Positions 18,039-27,032 are shown, counted from the first letter of the stretch. The stretch is 64,000 nucleotides of DNA from Streptomyces sp. NBC_01478 (GCF_036227225.1 NZ_CP109444.1:10769501-10833500), one strand, 5' to 3'. Program-made: numbers and translations. Notes: generated by a model from the letters alone, not told the origin.

Positions 18039-18056
18039 GCCCTCACGGTAAGACTC

Positions 18057-18098
18057 TCAGGTGTACCTGTCCAGGTGGAACTGAACAGGTACACCTGA
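18057..18098. promoter_or_regulatory. Large MarR operator, 14-bp arms
   Basis: TCAGGTGTACCTGT and its exact complement ACAGGTACACCTGA are separated by 14 bp. Each arm is itself a CAGGT-N2-ACCTG palindrome, so the site could hold two MarR dimers about 28 bp apart. It lies between marR and the divergent phosphoesterase gene and may control both. Confidence 0.85.
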
Positions 18099-18121
18099 AG
18101 ATCTGCGGACCCTAGGCTGAG

Positions 18122-18625
18122 GTGGTGCGACTGCTGCTGATGTCCGACACCCACCTCCCCAAGCGCGCCAAGGAACTGCCCGCCCGGCTCCTCGCCGAAC
18201 TCCCGCGCGCCGACGTCGTGTTCCACGCCGGCGACTGGGTCGACACCGCGACCCTCGACCTGCTGGAGAGCCGCAGCCGCCGGCTCGTCGGCGTGTACGG
18301 CAACAACGACGGACCCGAACTGCGCGCCAGGCTCCCCGAGGTGGCGTACGCCGACCTGGGCGGCCTGCGCTTCGGCGTCGTCCACGAGACGGGCCCCGCC
18401 CAGGGCCGCGAGGCGCGCTGCGCGGCCCGCTTCCCCGGCCTGGACGTGCTGGTCTTCGGGCACAGCCACATCCCCTGGGACACCACGGCCCCGGCCGGCC
18501 TGCGCCTGCTCAACCCGGGTTCCCCGACGGACCGGCGGCGCCAGCCGCACTGCACCTATCTGACGGCGACGGTCACCGACGGCACCCTGACGGACCTGGT
18601 ACTCCACCGGCTGCCGCCGAGGTGA
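18122..18625 (+). CDS. YfcE/MJ0936-type metallophosphoesterase
   Basis: 167 residues. All calcineurin-like metal motifs are present in order: SDTHLP near residue 8, GDW near 39, GNND near 61, a His in VHE and GHSH near 119. It should be a small cytoplasmic two-metal phosphodiesterase. Its start is 24 bp after the MarR operator, so it may share that regulation. It converges on the XdhC gene with a 9-bp gap. Confidence 0.88.
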   Translation: MVRLLLMSDTHLPKRAKELPARLLAELPRADVVFHAGDWVDTATLDLLESRSRRLVGVYGNNDGPELRARLPEVAYADLGGLRFGVVHETGPAQGREARCAARFPGLDVLVFGHSHIPWDTTAPAGLRLLNPGSPTDRRRQPHCTYLTATVTDGTLTDLVLHRLPPR

Positions 18626-18634
18626 CGCGCCGGC

Positions 18635-19741
18635 TCACCTGACCCGCGCCCGATGGATCGCCCCCGCCGCCTCCGTCAGCGGACCGCCCGTCCCGCCCCA
18701 CCGCAGCGCGACGATCTCGGCGGCGACGGACACGGCCACCTCCTCGGGCGTACGGGCGCCGAGATCCAGGCCGACCGGGGACCGCAGCCGGGCCAACTCG
18801 CCCTCGCCGAGGCCGATTTCGAGCAGTCGCCGCATCCGCTCGTCATGGGTGCGGCGGCTGCCCATCGCCCCGATGTACGCGGCCGGCCGGCGCAGCGCCT
18901 CCTCCAGCAGCGGTACGTCGAACTTCGGGTCGTGGGTCAGGACGCAGATCACCGTGCGTTCGTCGGTGTCCGTGCCGCGCAGATAGCGGTGCGGCCAGTC
19001 CACGACCACGTCCACGCCCGCCGGGAAGCGCTTCGGCGTGGCGAACACCGGGCGGGCGTCGCACACGGTGACCCGGTAGCCGAGGAAGTCGCCGATCCGG
19101 GCGACCGCCGCCGCGTAGTCGATCGCGCCGAAGACCAGCATCCGGGGCGGCGGCGCGAAGGAGTGCAGGAACACGGTGACGGAGTCCTCACGTCGCTCGC
19201 CGCGCGGCCCGTAGTGCCGCAACCCCGTTGCCCCGAGGGCGAGTTCACCACGGGCGTCGGCGGTGACCGCCACATCGAGGCCGCTCGTGCCGAGGGTGCC
19301 GTCCACTCTGTCGGGCCAGACGGCGAGTGTGGCGCCGCGCGCTGCCGGGCCGCCGACGACCGTCGCCACGGTCACCGGTTCGTGGGCCGCGACCGACCGC
19401 GCGACCGCCCCGAACGCGGGATCGGCCTCGGGTGTGACCGGCCGTACCAGCACGGTGATCTCGCCGCCGCAGGTGAGCCCGACCGCGAAGGCGTCCTCGT
19501 CGCTGTACCCGAAGGTCTCCAGCCGTGCCTCGCCGCTCGCCACGACCTCCCGCGCCAGCTCGAAGACCGCGCCCTCGACACAGCCCCCGGACACACTGCC
19601 CACGACCTCGTCGTCCGGGCCGACGGCCATGGCCGCACCGGGGTCGCGCGGCGCGCTGCGGCTGACCGCGACGACGGTGGCCAGACCGAACGGATGCCCT
19701 GCCGCGTACCAGCGACCGAGCTCCGGGAGCATCTCCCGCAC
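18635..19741 (-). CDS. XdhC/CoxI-family protein
   Basis: 368 residues from a GTG with AGAGGAG at good spacing. The N-terminal XdhC domain contains GSVSGGCVEGAVFELA and GLTCGGEITVLV. The C-terminal Rossmann domain contains MLVFGAIDYAAAVARIGDFLGY and GAMGSRRTHDERMRRL. The family binds and inserts molybdenum cofactor in xanthine and CO dehydrogenases. No molybdoenzyme gene is visible nearby, so its partner is elsewhere. Confidence 0.9.
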   Translation of the reverse strand: MREMLPELGRWYAAGHPFGLATVVAVSRSAPRDPGAAMAVGPDDEVVGSVSGGCVEGAVFELAREVVASGEARLETFGYSDEDAFAVGLTCGGEITVLVRPVTPEADPAFGAVARSVAAHEPVTVATVVGGPAARGATLAVWPDRVDGTLGTSGLDVAVTADARGELALGATGLRHYGPRGERREDSVTVFLHSFAPPPRMLVFGAIDYAAAVARIGDFLGYRVTVCDARPVFATPKRFPAGVDVVVDWPHRYLRGTDTDERTVICVLTHDPKFDVPLLEEALRRPAAYIGAMGSRRTHDERMRRLLEIGLGEGELARLRSPVGLDLGARTPEEVAVSVAAEIVALRWGGTGGPLTEAAGAIHRARVR

Positions 19742-19854
19742 GCCGTGCTCCTCTCACCGTCACAGTCCCTGTACGGACGTTAATCCGTTGGCGTCGCCGC
19801 CGCCGCTCTGCTGCACTGATCGGCGGCAGTCACCGACGACCGAGGAGCACCGAG

Positions 19855-19965
19855 ATGCGCGCACCGTTCATGTCCACCCCGGAAGGAACGCCCCCCTCAT
19901 CGAAGGACATGACACCAGGTGCACTTGCTCAACCTCGGAATCCTCGCGCACGTAGACGCGGGTAA
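19855..19965 (+). CDS. Possible leader ORF overlapping the ribosomal-protection gene
   Basis: 36 codons from ATG 19855 with GAGGAG 7 nt upstream, a better ribosome site than that of the following gene. It begins MRAPFMSTPEGTPPSSKD and ends in an Arg-rich stretch. It reads out of frame across the GTG start of the GTPase gene and stops 44 bases inside it. Translation here could regulate the GTPase start. Protein-level evidence is absent. Confidence 0.4.
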   Translation: MRAPFMSTPEGTPPSSKDMTPGALAQPRNPRARRRG

Positions 19966-21886
19966 GACCAGCCTGACCGAGCGGCTGCTCCACTCCGCCG
20001 GTGTGATCGACGAACTCGGCAGCGTCGACGACGGGAACACCCGCACCGACACCCTCGCGCTGGAGCGGCGTCGCGGTATCACCATCAAGTCGGCCGTCGT
20101 CTCGTTCCCGGTCGACGACGTGACCGTCAACCTGATCGACACCCCCGGCCACCCGGACTTCATCGCCGAGGTGGAGCGGGTGCTCGGCGTGCTCGACGGC
20201 GCCGTGCTGGTCGTCTCGGCCGTCGAGGGCGTCCAGCCGCAGACCCGCGTCCTGATGCGCACACTCCAGCGGCTGCGCATCCCGACGCTCCTCTTCGTCA
20301 ACAAGATCGACCGGCGCGGGGCACGCTACGGGGATCTCCTGGCCGCGCTCTCCGAGCGGCTCAAGGCGGCGGTCGTCCCGATGGGCTCGGTCGAGGGCCT
20401 CGGCACCCGCGAGGCCGGCTTCCTGCCGGGCCTCGGCCCCACCGCGCCGGCCGTCCTCGCCGACCACGACGAGGAACTGCTCACCGCGTACGTCGAGAAC
20501 ACCGTGTCCGACGACCTCCTGCGCGCGGCCCTCGCCGCCCAGACCCGCCAGGTCCTCGTGCACCCCGTCTACTTCGGCTCCGCCATCACGGGCGCCGGCG
20601 TGGACGCGCTGATCACCGGCGTCAGGGAACTGCTCCCCGCCGCCCAGGGCGACCCCCAAGGCCCGCTCTCCGGCACGGTGTTCAAGGTCGAGCGCGGCCC
20701 GGCGGGGGAGAAGGTCGCGTACGCGCGGATGTTCTCCGGCACGCTGCGCACCCGCGACCGGATCACCTTCGGCGACGCGGGGAAGGAGGGCAAGGTCACC
20801 GCGGTCAGCGTCTTCGACCACGGCACGGACCTCGCCTCCGACTCCGTCCCGGCGGGCCGGATCGGCAGGCTGTGGGGCCTCGGCGAGATCAGGATCGGCG
20901 ACGCGATCGGCGTACCGAGGAAGGCGTACGAGCACGTCTTCTCGCCACCGACCCTCGAAACCGTCGTCGTCCCGGGCCCGGACGCCGACCGGCGGGCCCT
21001 GCACCTCGCGCTCACCCACCTCGCCGAACAGGACCCGCTGATCGGCCTGCGCCACGACGAGGTGCGTCAGGAGACCGCCGTCTCGCTCTACGGCGAGGTT
21101 CAGAAGGAGGTCGTCCAGGACACGCTCGCCGACGAGTTCGGGGTGCACGTCACCTTCCGCGAGACGACTCCGCTGTGCGTCGAGCGGCCGGTCGGCACGG
21201 GCGCGGCGGTCGAGTTCAACAAGAAGGACCCGAACCCGTTCCTCGCCACGGTCGGCCTGCGGGTCGCCCCGGCCCCGGTCGGCTCGGGCGTGCGGTTCGC
21301 GCTGGAGGTCGAGCTGGGCGCGATGCCGTACGCCTTCTTCAAGGCCGTCGAGGACACCGTGCGCGAGACGCTCGGGCAGGGGCTGCACGGCTGGCGGGTC
21401 ACCGACTGCGTGGTCACCATGACGCACTCCGGCTACTCGCCCCGGCAGAGCCACGCCCACCAGGGCTTCGACAAGAGCATGTCGAGCACGGGGGCCGACT
21501 TCCGCGGGCTGACCCCGCTCGTCCTCGTCGAGGCGCTGCGGCGGGCGGGGAGCCAGGTGTACGAGCCGATGCACCGGTTCCGCGTCGAGGTACCGGCCGA
21601 CACCCTCGGCGCCCTGCTGCCGGTCCTCGCGGGGGTGCGAGCCGTGCCGGGGACCACCGAGACGCAGGGGGCGCTGTGTGTGCTGGAAGGGGTGGTGCCG
21701 GCGGCCCAAGTGCACGGGCTGGAGCGGCAGTTGCCGGGGCTGACGCGTGGGGAGGGCGAGTGGGAGAGCGCCTTCGACCACTACGCGCCCGTCGCGCAGG
21801 GCACCGTTCCGGAGCGGGCGCGCACCGACCACAACCCGCTGAACCGGAAGGAGTACCTGTTGAACGTGACCCGCCGTGTGGCCTGA
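19919..21886 (+). CDS. TetM/Otr(A)-like ribosomal protection GTPase
   Basis: 655 residues, the normal length for the family. The start matches family members exactly (MHLLNLGILAHVDAGKTS). GTPase motifs are AHVDAGKT, RRGITIKS, DTPGHPD and NKIDRRG. In the domain IV tip region it has SGYSPRQSHAHQGFDKSM and SSTGADFRGLTPLV, as in Streptomyces Otr(A)-like proteins rather than TetM. It resembles EF-G and may remove tetracyclines from the ribosome. Actual resistance is inferred; housekeeping homologues also exist in Streptomyces. GTG 19919 has AAGGA 11 nt upstream and lies inside the short ORF at 19855. Confidence 0.88.
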   Translation: MHLLNLGILAHVDAGKTSLTERLLHSAGVIDELGSVDDGNTRTDTLALERRRGITIKSAVVSFPVDDVTVNLIDTPGHPDFIAEVERVLGVLDGAVLVVSAVEGVQPQTRVLMRTLQRLRIPTLLFVNKIDRRGARYGDLLAALSERLKAAVVPMGSVEGLGTREAGFLPGLGPTAPAVLADHDEELLTAYVENTVSDDLLRAALAAQTRQVLVHPVYFGSAITGAGVDALITGVRELLPAAQGDPQGPLSGTVFKVERGPAGEKVAYARMFSGTLRTRDRITFGDAGKEGKVTAVSVFDHGTDLASDSVPAGRIGRLWGLGEIRIGDAIGVPRKAYEHVFSPPTLETVVVPGPDADRRALHLALTHLAEQDPLIGLRHDEVRQETAVSLYGEVQKEVVQDTLADEFGVHVTFRETTPLCVERPVGTGAAVEFNKKDPNPFLATVGLRVAPAPVGSGVRFALEVELGAMPYAFFKAVEDTVRETLGQGLHGWRVTDCVVTMTHSGYSPRQSHAHQGFDKSMSSTGADFRGLTPLVLVEALRRAGSQVYEPMHRFRVEVPADTLGALLPVLAGVRAVPGTTETQGALCVLEGVVPAAQVHGLERQLPGLTRGEGEWESAFDHYAPVAQGTVPERARTDHNPLNRKEYLLNVTRRVA

Positions 21887-21973
21887 AAGGTGTCAACAGG
21901 GCTGGTAGAGCGCAGACTTACTCGTGAGTCAGAAGTGTTGACAGTGTCCGGAAAGCACCGGACTGTAGTGGAC

Positions 21974-23830
21974 ATGACGAATGTCCGGGCGCGTTTGCTC
22001 GTTGTCCTGGTTGTCCTCTGCGGATTCCTGTCGGTGCTGGGCGCTGGACCCGCCACCGCCGCCACCCCAACCGACTCCCTCTGGTTCGACGGCTCAGCGC
22101 TGACCGTGCAGAACGGCAGCTTCGTGGACGGTTACGGCCGCCAGGTCGTGCTGCGCGGCTACAACGTCTCCGGTGAGACCAAACTGGCGGAGAACGACGG
22201 GCTCCCCTTCGCCTCGGTCGCCGACGCGAAGAAGTCCGCGACCGCGCTGCGCGCCCTCGGCGGCGGCAACTCGGTCCGCTTCCTGCTCTCCTGGGCCTAC
22301 GCCGAACCCGTCCGCGGCCAGGTCGACACCACGTACCTGGCCGCCGCCACCGCGCAGATGCAGGCGTTCCTCGACGCCGGCATCCGCGTCTACCCCGACT
22401 TCCACCAGGACCTCTACTCCAAGTACCTGTTCAACAGCGGCAGTTGGTACACCGGCGACGGCGCCCCCAAGTGGGCCGTGGCGCTGGGGAGTTACCCTCA
22501 GGAGTCCTGCGGGATCTGCCTCTTCTGGGGCCAGAACATCACCCAGAACTCGGCCGTCACCAAGGCCCAGTACGACTTCTGGCACAACAACTACGGCCTC
22601 CAGGACTCGTTCCTCGTCACCGCCCAGTCGACCATGACGTACATCCAACAGCACCTGACCACCGAGGAGTTCGCGGGCGTCGTCGGCTTCGACCCGTACA
22701 ACGAGCCCTTCGCCGGGACCTACGACTCCGGTCAGACCAGCCGCACTTGGGAGCAGAACCTGCTCTGGCCGTTCTATGTGAAGTTCCGGGCCCGGATGGA
22801 CGCGGCCGGCTGGACCGCCAAGCCCGCCCTCGTCGAACCGAACCTCTTCTGGAACTCCAACATCTCCAGCCAGGTGCAGGTGGGCGGACTCCTCGACGCG
22901 GGCACGCTCGGGTCGCGCTATGTCTTCAACACCCACTTCTACGACCAGAAGGCGATCTCCGGCATCCTGATGTGGGGCAACGCGGCCGACGGCCAGTACG
23001 CGACCGACTTCGGGACGGTCCGTGACCGGGCCACCGCGGCCGGCACCGCCGCCGTCGTCAGCGAGTTCGGGCATCCGCTGTCCGGAACGGTCTCGGGCAA
23101 GGCGCCGACCGTCCTCAAGGCGATGTACCAGGCCCTCGACTCCCGTCTGCCGGGCGCCAGTTGGTGGTCCAACCCGGCGGGCTCCGGTCCGGTCCTGTCC
23201 GGTACGCAGTGGCAGTGGGACATCTACAACGGCCGCCACAGCGAGCTGATGAACGACAACCCCGACAAGGTGATCACCTCCGGCGACGCCTGGAACGACG
23301 AGGACCTCTCGGCCGTCGACATGACCGACTCCGGCACGGTGACACTCCGTCAGGACGCCCGGCTGCTCGACCGGATCTACCCGAGCGCGACCGCCGGCAC
23401 CACGGTCGCCTTCACCTACGAGGACCGCTCCCGCGACGGCTCGACGACCCTGACCTGGAACCCGGTCCCCAGCACCCTCCCGAACGTGTCCTCGCTGGTC
23501 GGCTCCGGCCAGTACGGCCTGCTGATGTGGCGCTCCAACAGCTCCACCGCGCCGACCGAACTCCACCTCCCGGCGTCCTTCCCGGCCGCGTCCACCACCG
23601 TGGTCTCCGACCTGGGAGCGATCTCGGGTGTCCCGGCGTACACCTCCTCCACCCCGGTCGGCTACGCCAACGAGCCCGGCGGCACCGGCAGCCACCGGCT
23701 CCTGCTCTCCGCCACCGGCTCGGGGACCCTGCACTACGCCCTGATCACCAACGGCGCGTCGAGCCCCTCCTCGACGCTGCTGAGCGCGGCCAAGTCCGAA
23801 CTGGCCACCTGGGCGGCATCGCACAGCTGA
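21974..23830 (+). CDS. Secreted GH5 glycosidase, endoglycoceramidase-like
   Basis: 618 residues from ATG 21974. A signal peptide (to about 28, ending ATA) precedes a GH5 barrel that opens with DGYGRQVVLRGYNVSGETK. VYPDFHQDLYSKYL is characteristic of the endoglycoceramidase-like branch. The acid/base is Glu244 in DPYNEPFAG and the nucleophile Glu364 in VVSEFGHP. A beta-sandwich of about 150 residues ends the protein. Lipid-linked glycan cleavage is inferred. TTGACA lies at 21938, but no -10 at standard spacing was found. Confidence 0.87.
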   Translation: MTNVRARLLVVLVVLCGFLSVLGAGPATAATPTDSLWFDGSALTVQNGSFVDGYGRQVVLRGYNVSGETKLAENDGLPFASVADAKKSATALRALGGGNSVRFLLSWAYAEPVRGQVDTTYLAAATAQMQAFLDAGIRVYPDFHQDLYSKYLFNSGSWYTGDGAPKWAVALGSYPQESCGICLFWGQNITQNSAVTKAQYDFWHNNYGLQDSFLVTAQSTMTYIQQHLTTEEFAGVVGFDPYNEPFAGTYDSGQTSRTWEQNLLWPFYVKFRARMDAAGWTAKPALVEPNLFWNSNISSQVQVGGLLDAGTLGSRYVFNTHFYDQKAISGILMWGNAADGQYATDFGTVRDRATAAGTAAVVSEFGHPLSGTVSGKAPTVLKAMYQALDSRLPGASWWSNPAGSGPVLSGTQWQWDIYNGRHSELMNDNPDKVITSGDAWNDEDLSAVDMTDSGTVTLRQDARLLDRIYPSATAGTTVAFTYEDRSRDGSTTLTWNPVPSTLPNVSSLVGSGQYGLLMWRSNSSTAPTELHLPASFPAASTTVVSDLGAISGVPAYTSSTPVGYANEPGGTGSHRLLLSATGSGTLHYALITNGASSPSSTLLSAAKSELATWAASHS

Positions 23831-23836
23831 CAAACG

Positions 23837-23872
23837 CAACGGCACCGATCCCCTCGGGGACCGGTGCCGTTG
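23837..23872. terminator. Bidirectional terminator
   Basis: An 11-bp perfect outer stem CAACGGCACCG / CGGTGCCGTTG extends inward through TCCCC/GGGGA. It sits between two convergent genes and can serve both. Confidence 0.88.
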
Positions 23873-23880
23873 ACGGTCGC

Positions 23881-25128
23881 TCAGCTCGCGGACGGGCTCG
23901 TCCAGTCGGCCTGCACATGGCCCAGCCGTACGCGCTGCGGATGGTCGCCCACCGGAACGGAGAGCACCTTCTGCCCGGTGGCGAAGTCGATGGCCGTCAC
24001 CTGGTCGGCGCCGGCCTCCGAGATGACGCAGTCCTTGCCGTCGCCGCTCACGGTCGCCCAGTACGGCGTGGACGCCGTGACGAGCGGGCCCTCCTGGAGG
24101 GTGGCCCGGTCCACGACCGTCGCGTAGTTGTCCATCGTCCCGGCGACGCACAGCTTGGTGCCCTCGGGGTTCATCGAGATGCCGTGATGACGCGAGTCGA
24201 GCAGCCAGGTGGTGCGGTCGGTGCTGGTCGCGGGGTTCGCCGGGAGCGTCTTCACGCGGGTGATCTTGTCGGTGGCGACGTCGTACTCCAGGAAGCCGTT
24301 GAAGAACGACACCTGGAAGTACAGCTTGGACCAGTCCGGACTGAATGCCGCGGGACGGACCGCGTCCGAGAAGTTCGTGAGGCCGATCGCGTCCAGCCGG
24401 TCCCGCATGTCGATGATCTTGACCTGCTTGAACGTGGTGGCGTCGACGACGGTGATGTGCCGGTCGCCCTTGGTCCAGTCCCAGGCCGGATCGTCGAGGG
24501 AGGTGGTGACCTCGCCGATCGCCATGTTCCAGATGTACTTGCCGCCGTTGGTGAAGACGTTCTCGTGCGGCTTGTCGCCGGTGGCGAACTCGCCCACTTC
24601 GGCGCCGGTGTCGATGTTCAGCACCTGCACCTTGTTGGCGGTCGAGGCCGAGACGGCGACGCGGGTGCCGTCGGGGGAGACCGCCATGTGGTCGGCGCGG
24701 TAACCGGCCACAGGGAAACGCCAGTTGATGGTGTCGGTGGCGAGGTTGATCGACACGACGTCGGCGAAGCTGGGGCGGGAGACGACGACGGACTTGCCGT
24801 CCGGCGTGGAGTACATGTCGTCCACGTACTGGTCGTGTCCCTGTCCGACCTCGTTGTGGATGGACGTGTAGTAGATCCACTTGATCGGATCGGCGTTGAT
24901 CTCCGCCAGTCGCGCCGCCTTGTCGGGGACGATGTTGATCTCCCCGATCTTCGCGAAGTCGCCGGTGGACTTGATGACGTCCGCGGTGCCGTCCCAGTTG
25001 TTGCCGACGAACAGCACCTCGCGCAGAGCGGCGGAGGAGTCGGCTGTGGCGGCCGTCGCGGGAGCGGCTACGGTCAGGACGAGGGCGGCGGCCATGGAGC
25101 AAAGGTGCCTGGGTCTGAAGGCAGGCAT
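23881..25128 (-). CDS. Secreted YVTN-type beta-propeller protein
   Basis: 415 residues from ATG 25128. A signal peptide (MPAFRPRHLCSMAAALVL, ending near ATA) is followed by repeated propeller blades such as MAVSPDGTRVAVSASTANKVQVLN and ISMNPEGTKLCVAGT. There are about seven blades, with the family's DxATGQ-like turns (NIDTGAEVGEF, DFATGQKVLSV). No haem motif CxxCH is present. It probably binds ligands or proteins outside the cell. It is divergent from a TetR gene, and an inverted-repeat region separates them. Confidence 0.8.
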   Translation of the reverse strand: MPAFRPRHLCSMAAALVLTVAAPATAATADSSAALREVLFVGNNWDGTADVIKSTGDFAKIGEINIVPDKAARLAEINADPIKWIYYTSIHNEVGQGHDQYVDDMYSTPDGKSVVVSRPSFADVVSINLATDTINWRFPVAGYRADHMAVSPDGTRVAVSASTANKVQVLNIDTGAEVGEFATGDKPHENVFTNGGKYIWNMAIGEVTTSLDDPAWDWTKGDRHITVVDATTFKQVKIIDMRDRLDAIGLTNFSDAVRPAAFSPDWSKLYFQVSFFNGFLEYDVATDKITRVKTLPANPATSTDRTTWLLDSRHHGISMNPEGTKLCVAGTMDNYATVVDRATLQEGPLVTASTPYWATVSGDGKDCVISEAGADQVTAIDFATGQKVLSVPVGDHPQRVRLGHVQADWTSPSAS

Positions 25129-25176
25129 GACTGCTCTCTTCTGTGAGGTGAGCGGGTGCCGGGTGGGGTGAAGGAA

Positions 25177-25219
25177 TCTGAACACGCGCGAATTCAGAGT
25201 GAACTTACTGAAAAGTAAG
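25177..25219. promoter_or_regulatory. Two inverted repeats, probable TetR operators
   Basis: TCTGAA/TTCAGA (25177-25182 and 25193-25198) and CTTACT-GAAA-AGTAAG (25204-25219) lie between the propeller gene and the divergent TetR gene. The second has the short-spacer form typical of TetR sites. Confidence 0.6.
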
Positions 25220-25291
25220 GAGGGACCCCCTTCTCCGCAAGACTGTGGACACGACAAGATTGGCCGTGGCCGACGAGACAGGGGTGTGACA

Positions 25292-25945
25292 GTGACGGGC
25301 AGGCTCAAGGCGCCGACGGGCCGCTACGGCGGCAAGTCCGCCGAGCAACGGCAGGTCGAGCGGCGCGGACGCTTCCTGGACGCCGCGCTGCAGTTGTTCG
25401 GCGACACCCCCGGCTACCGCGCCACGACCGTCGCCGCCCTCAGCGAGGCCGCGGGACTGTCCACCCGGCAGTTCTACGAGGAGTTCCGCAGCCTGGAGGA
25501 CGTCCTGGCCGCCCTCCACCTCCAGGTCAACGACTGGGCCGAGGAAGCCGTACTCGTGGCGCTGAAATCCGCGGAGGGCCTGTCGCTCGTCGAGCGGTCC
25601 ACCGCGATCTTCCAGGCGTACGCCGCGAACGTCACCGTCGACCCGCGCCGCATCCGCATCACCTTCGTGGAGATCATCGGCGTCAGCGCCCGGCTGGAGG
25701 AACAGCGGCTGGCCCGCCGCGCCCGCTGGATCAACCTCATCTGCACCGAGGCGCGCGCCGCCGCCCAGCGCGGCGAAGCCGCCCGCCGCGACTACCGCAT
25801 CGCCGCGACGGCGTTCATCGGCAGCGTCAACGGCCTGCTCCACGACTGGAGCGCGGGCTGGGTGGACGCCACGCTGGACGAGGTCGTGGAGGAACTCGTG
25901 CGACAACTGCTCGGCATCATGCAGCCGCCCGGCTGGAGAGGCTAG
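25292..25945 (+). CDS. TetR-family regulator
   Basis: 217 residues from GTG 25292, which has ACAGGGG 7 nt upstream; GTG 25286 is possible. The N-terminal HTH reads FLDAALQLFGDTPGYRATTVAALSEAAG and STRQFYEEFRSLEDVLAAL. The C-terminal domain is helical and unclassified. It may control the divergent propeller gene through the repeats between them. Its stop overlaps that of the WYL regulator on the other strand (CTAG). Confidence 0.9.
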   Translation: MTGRLKAPTGRYGGKSAEQRQVERRGRFLDAALQLFGDTPGYRATTVAALSEAAGLSTRQFYEEFRSLEDVLAALHLQVNDWAEEAVLVALKSAEGLSLVERSTAIFQAYAANVTVDPRRIRITFVEIIGVSARLEEQRLARRARWINLICTEARAAAQRGEAARRDYRIAATAFIGSVNGLLHDWSAGWVDATLDEVVEELVRQLLGIMQPPGWRG

Positions 25946-26922
25946 ACCGAGTCGTCGTCGTGCGCGGCGTGCTCGTCCAGACGGCGGGCCAGCGCGCGGA
26001 CGAGGTCGCGCAGGGCGGCGGGGCGTTCGATGACGAACGGACGGTCGAGGGCGGCGAGGACGGCCGGGATCCAGTCCAGCCGCTCGGCCCGGATCCGGAC
26101 GCCGACCCAGTCGGTGTCCTCGTCGGGCGTGGTCACGGTGGCGATCTCCGCCGGGAGATGCCGGCGAATGTGCCGCACACCGCCCCGGATCCGCAGTGAT
26201 ACGTCGTGGGTCCACGGCGTCCGCGCGAGGCCGTCCAGCACCGTGGCCGCCGGATCGAACTCCGTCGGGGCGGTGAACGAGCCGGACCGGACACGCAGAG
26301 TGGTGACGCGGTCCAGGCGGAAGGTGCGTATCTCGCCGACGGCGGGGTCGGCGCCGGTCAGATACCAGCGCCCGGCATGCGCCACCAGGCCGTAGGGCAG
26401 AACCGTACGGTCGCTGTCGCGGCCCTTGCGGTCGGTGTAGCCGATCGTCACCGGCCGTCGATGGAGTGCTGCCTCGGCGAGTTCGAGCAGCACGTCCGTC
26501 TCCGGGGCGTCGGCGGGCCGGGGGCGCGCGGTGAAGTCGGCGGTGTCCAGCAGGGCGTCGAGGCGTCGGCGCAGGGCGGCGGGCAGGACCCGCAGCAGTT
26601 TCGCCGTGGCGCTCTCGCTCGCCGCGGCGGACGCGGTGCCGAGCCCCGCCCTGCGCCCGGCCAGCAGCCCGAGCACCACGGCCAGGGCCTCCTCGTCCGT
26701 GAGCATCAGCGGGGGCATCCGATAACCGGGAGCGAGCCGGTAGCCGCCGTAGCGGCCACGCACCGAGTCGACCGGCACACCCAGTTCCAGCAGATGGCCG
26801 ACGTAGCGGCGGACCGTGCGCTCGTCGACGCCCAGCCGGGCGGCCAGGTCGGGGACGGTGCGCAGGCCGCCGCCCTGGAGGATCTCCAGCAGGGCGAGCA
26901 CACGCGCGGTCGAGGTGGTCAT
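25942..26922 (-). CDS. WYL-domain (YafY/DeoR-like) regulator
   Basis: 326 residues. The N-terminal HTH (TVPDLAARLGVDERTVRRYVGHLLELGVPVDSVRGRYGGYRL) is followed by a WYL domain containing VTIGYTDRKGRDSDRTVLPYGLVAHAGRWYLTG, then a C-terminal extension (WCX type). WYL domains bind nucleotides or other ligands. It is divergent from the VOC gene, with an inverted repeat between them, so that gene is the probable target. Confidence 0.92.
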   Translation of the reverse strand: MTTSTARVLALLEILQGGGLRTVPDLAARLGVDERTVRRYVGHLLELGVPVDSVRGRYGGYRLAPGYRMPPLMLTDEEALAVVLGLLAGRRAGLGTASAAASESATAKLLRVLPAALRRRLDALLDTADFTARPRPADAPETDVLLELAEAALHRRPVTIGYTDRKGRDSDRTVLPYGLVAHAGRWYLTGADPAVGEIRTFRLDRVTTLRVRSGSFTAPTEFDPAATVLDGLARTPWTHDVSLRIRGGVRHIRRHLPAEIATVTTPDEDTDWVGVRIRAERLDWIPAVLAALDRPFVIERPAALRDLVRALARRLDEHAAHDDDSV

Positions 26923-26939
26923 CCCGAAAGTCTGCCTCG

Positions 26940-26966
26940 GATACCGGGCGGAAGCTGTCCGGTATC
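26940..26966. promoter_or_regulatory. Inverted repeat, probable WYL-regulator operator
   Basis: GATACCGG and CCGGTATC, exact complements, separated by 11 bp. The left arm is 18 bp upstream of the regulator start and the right arm about 66 bp before the VOC start. Confidence 0.65.
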
Positions 26967-27032
26967 GGTCCTAGCGTGAGGGACGCCGGCTCGTCCGGTA
27001 GCCCATAGGACCTCCTCTGTCAGGAAGCCGCC

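Noticed and set aside
21938..21969. TTGACA / TGTAGT promoter for the GH5 gene
   Set aside because: The spacing is 20 bp instead of 17-18 and the -10 is poor, so it is mentioned but not called as a feature.
22094..25102. 1002-codon frame spanning the GH5 and propeller genes
   Set aside because: It crosses two genes and a strong terminator, has no start signal, and lacks any domain-like sequence.
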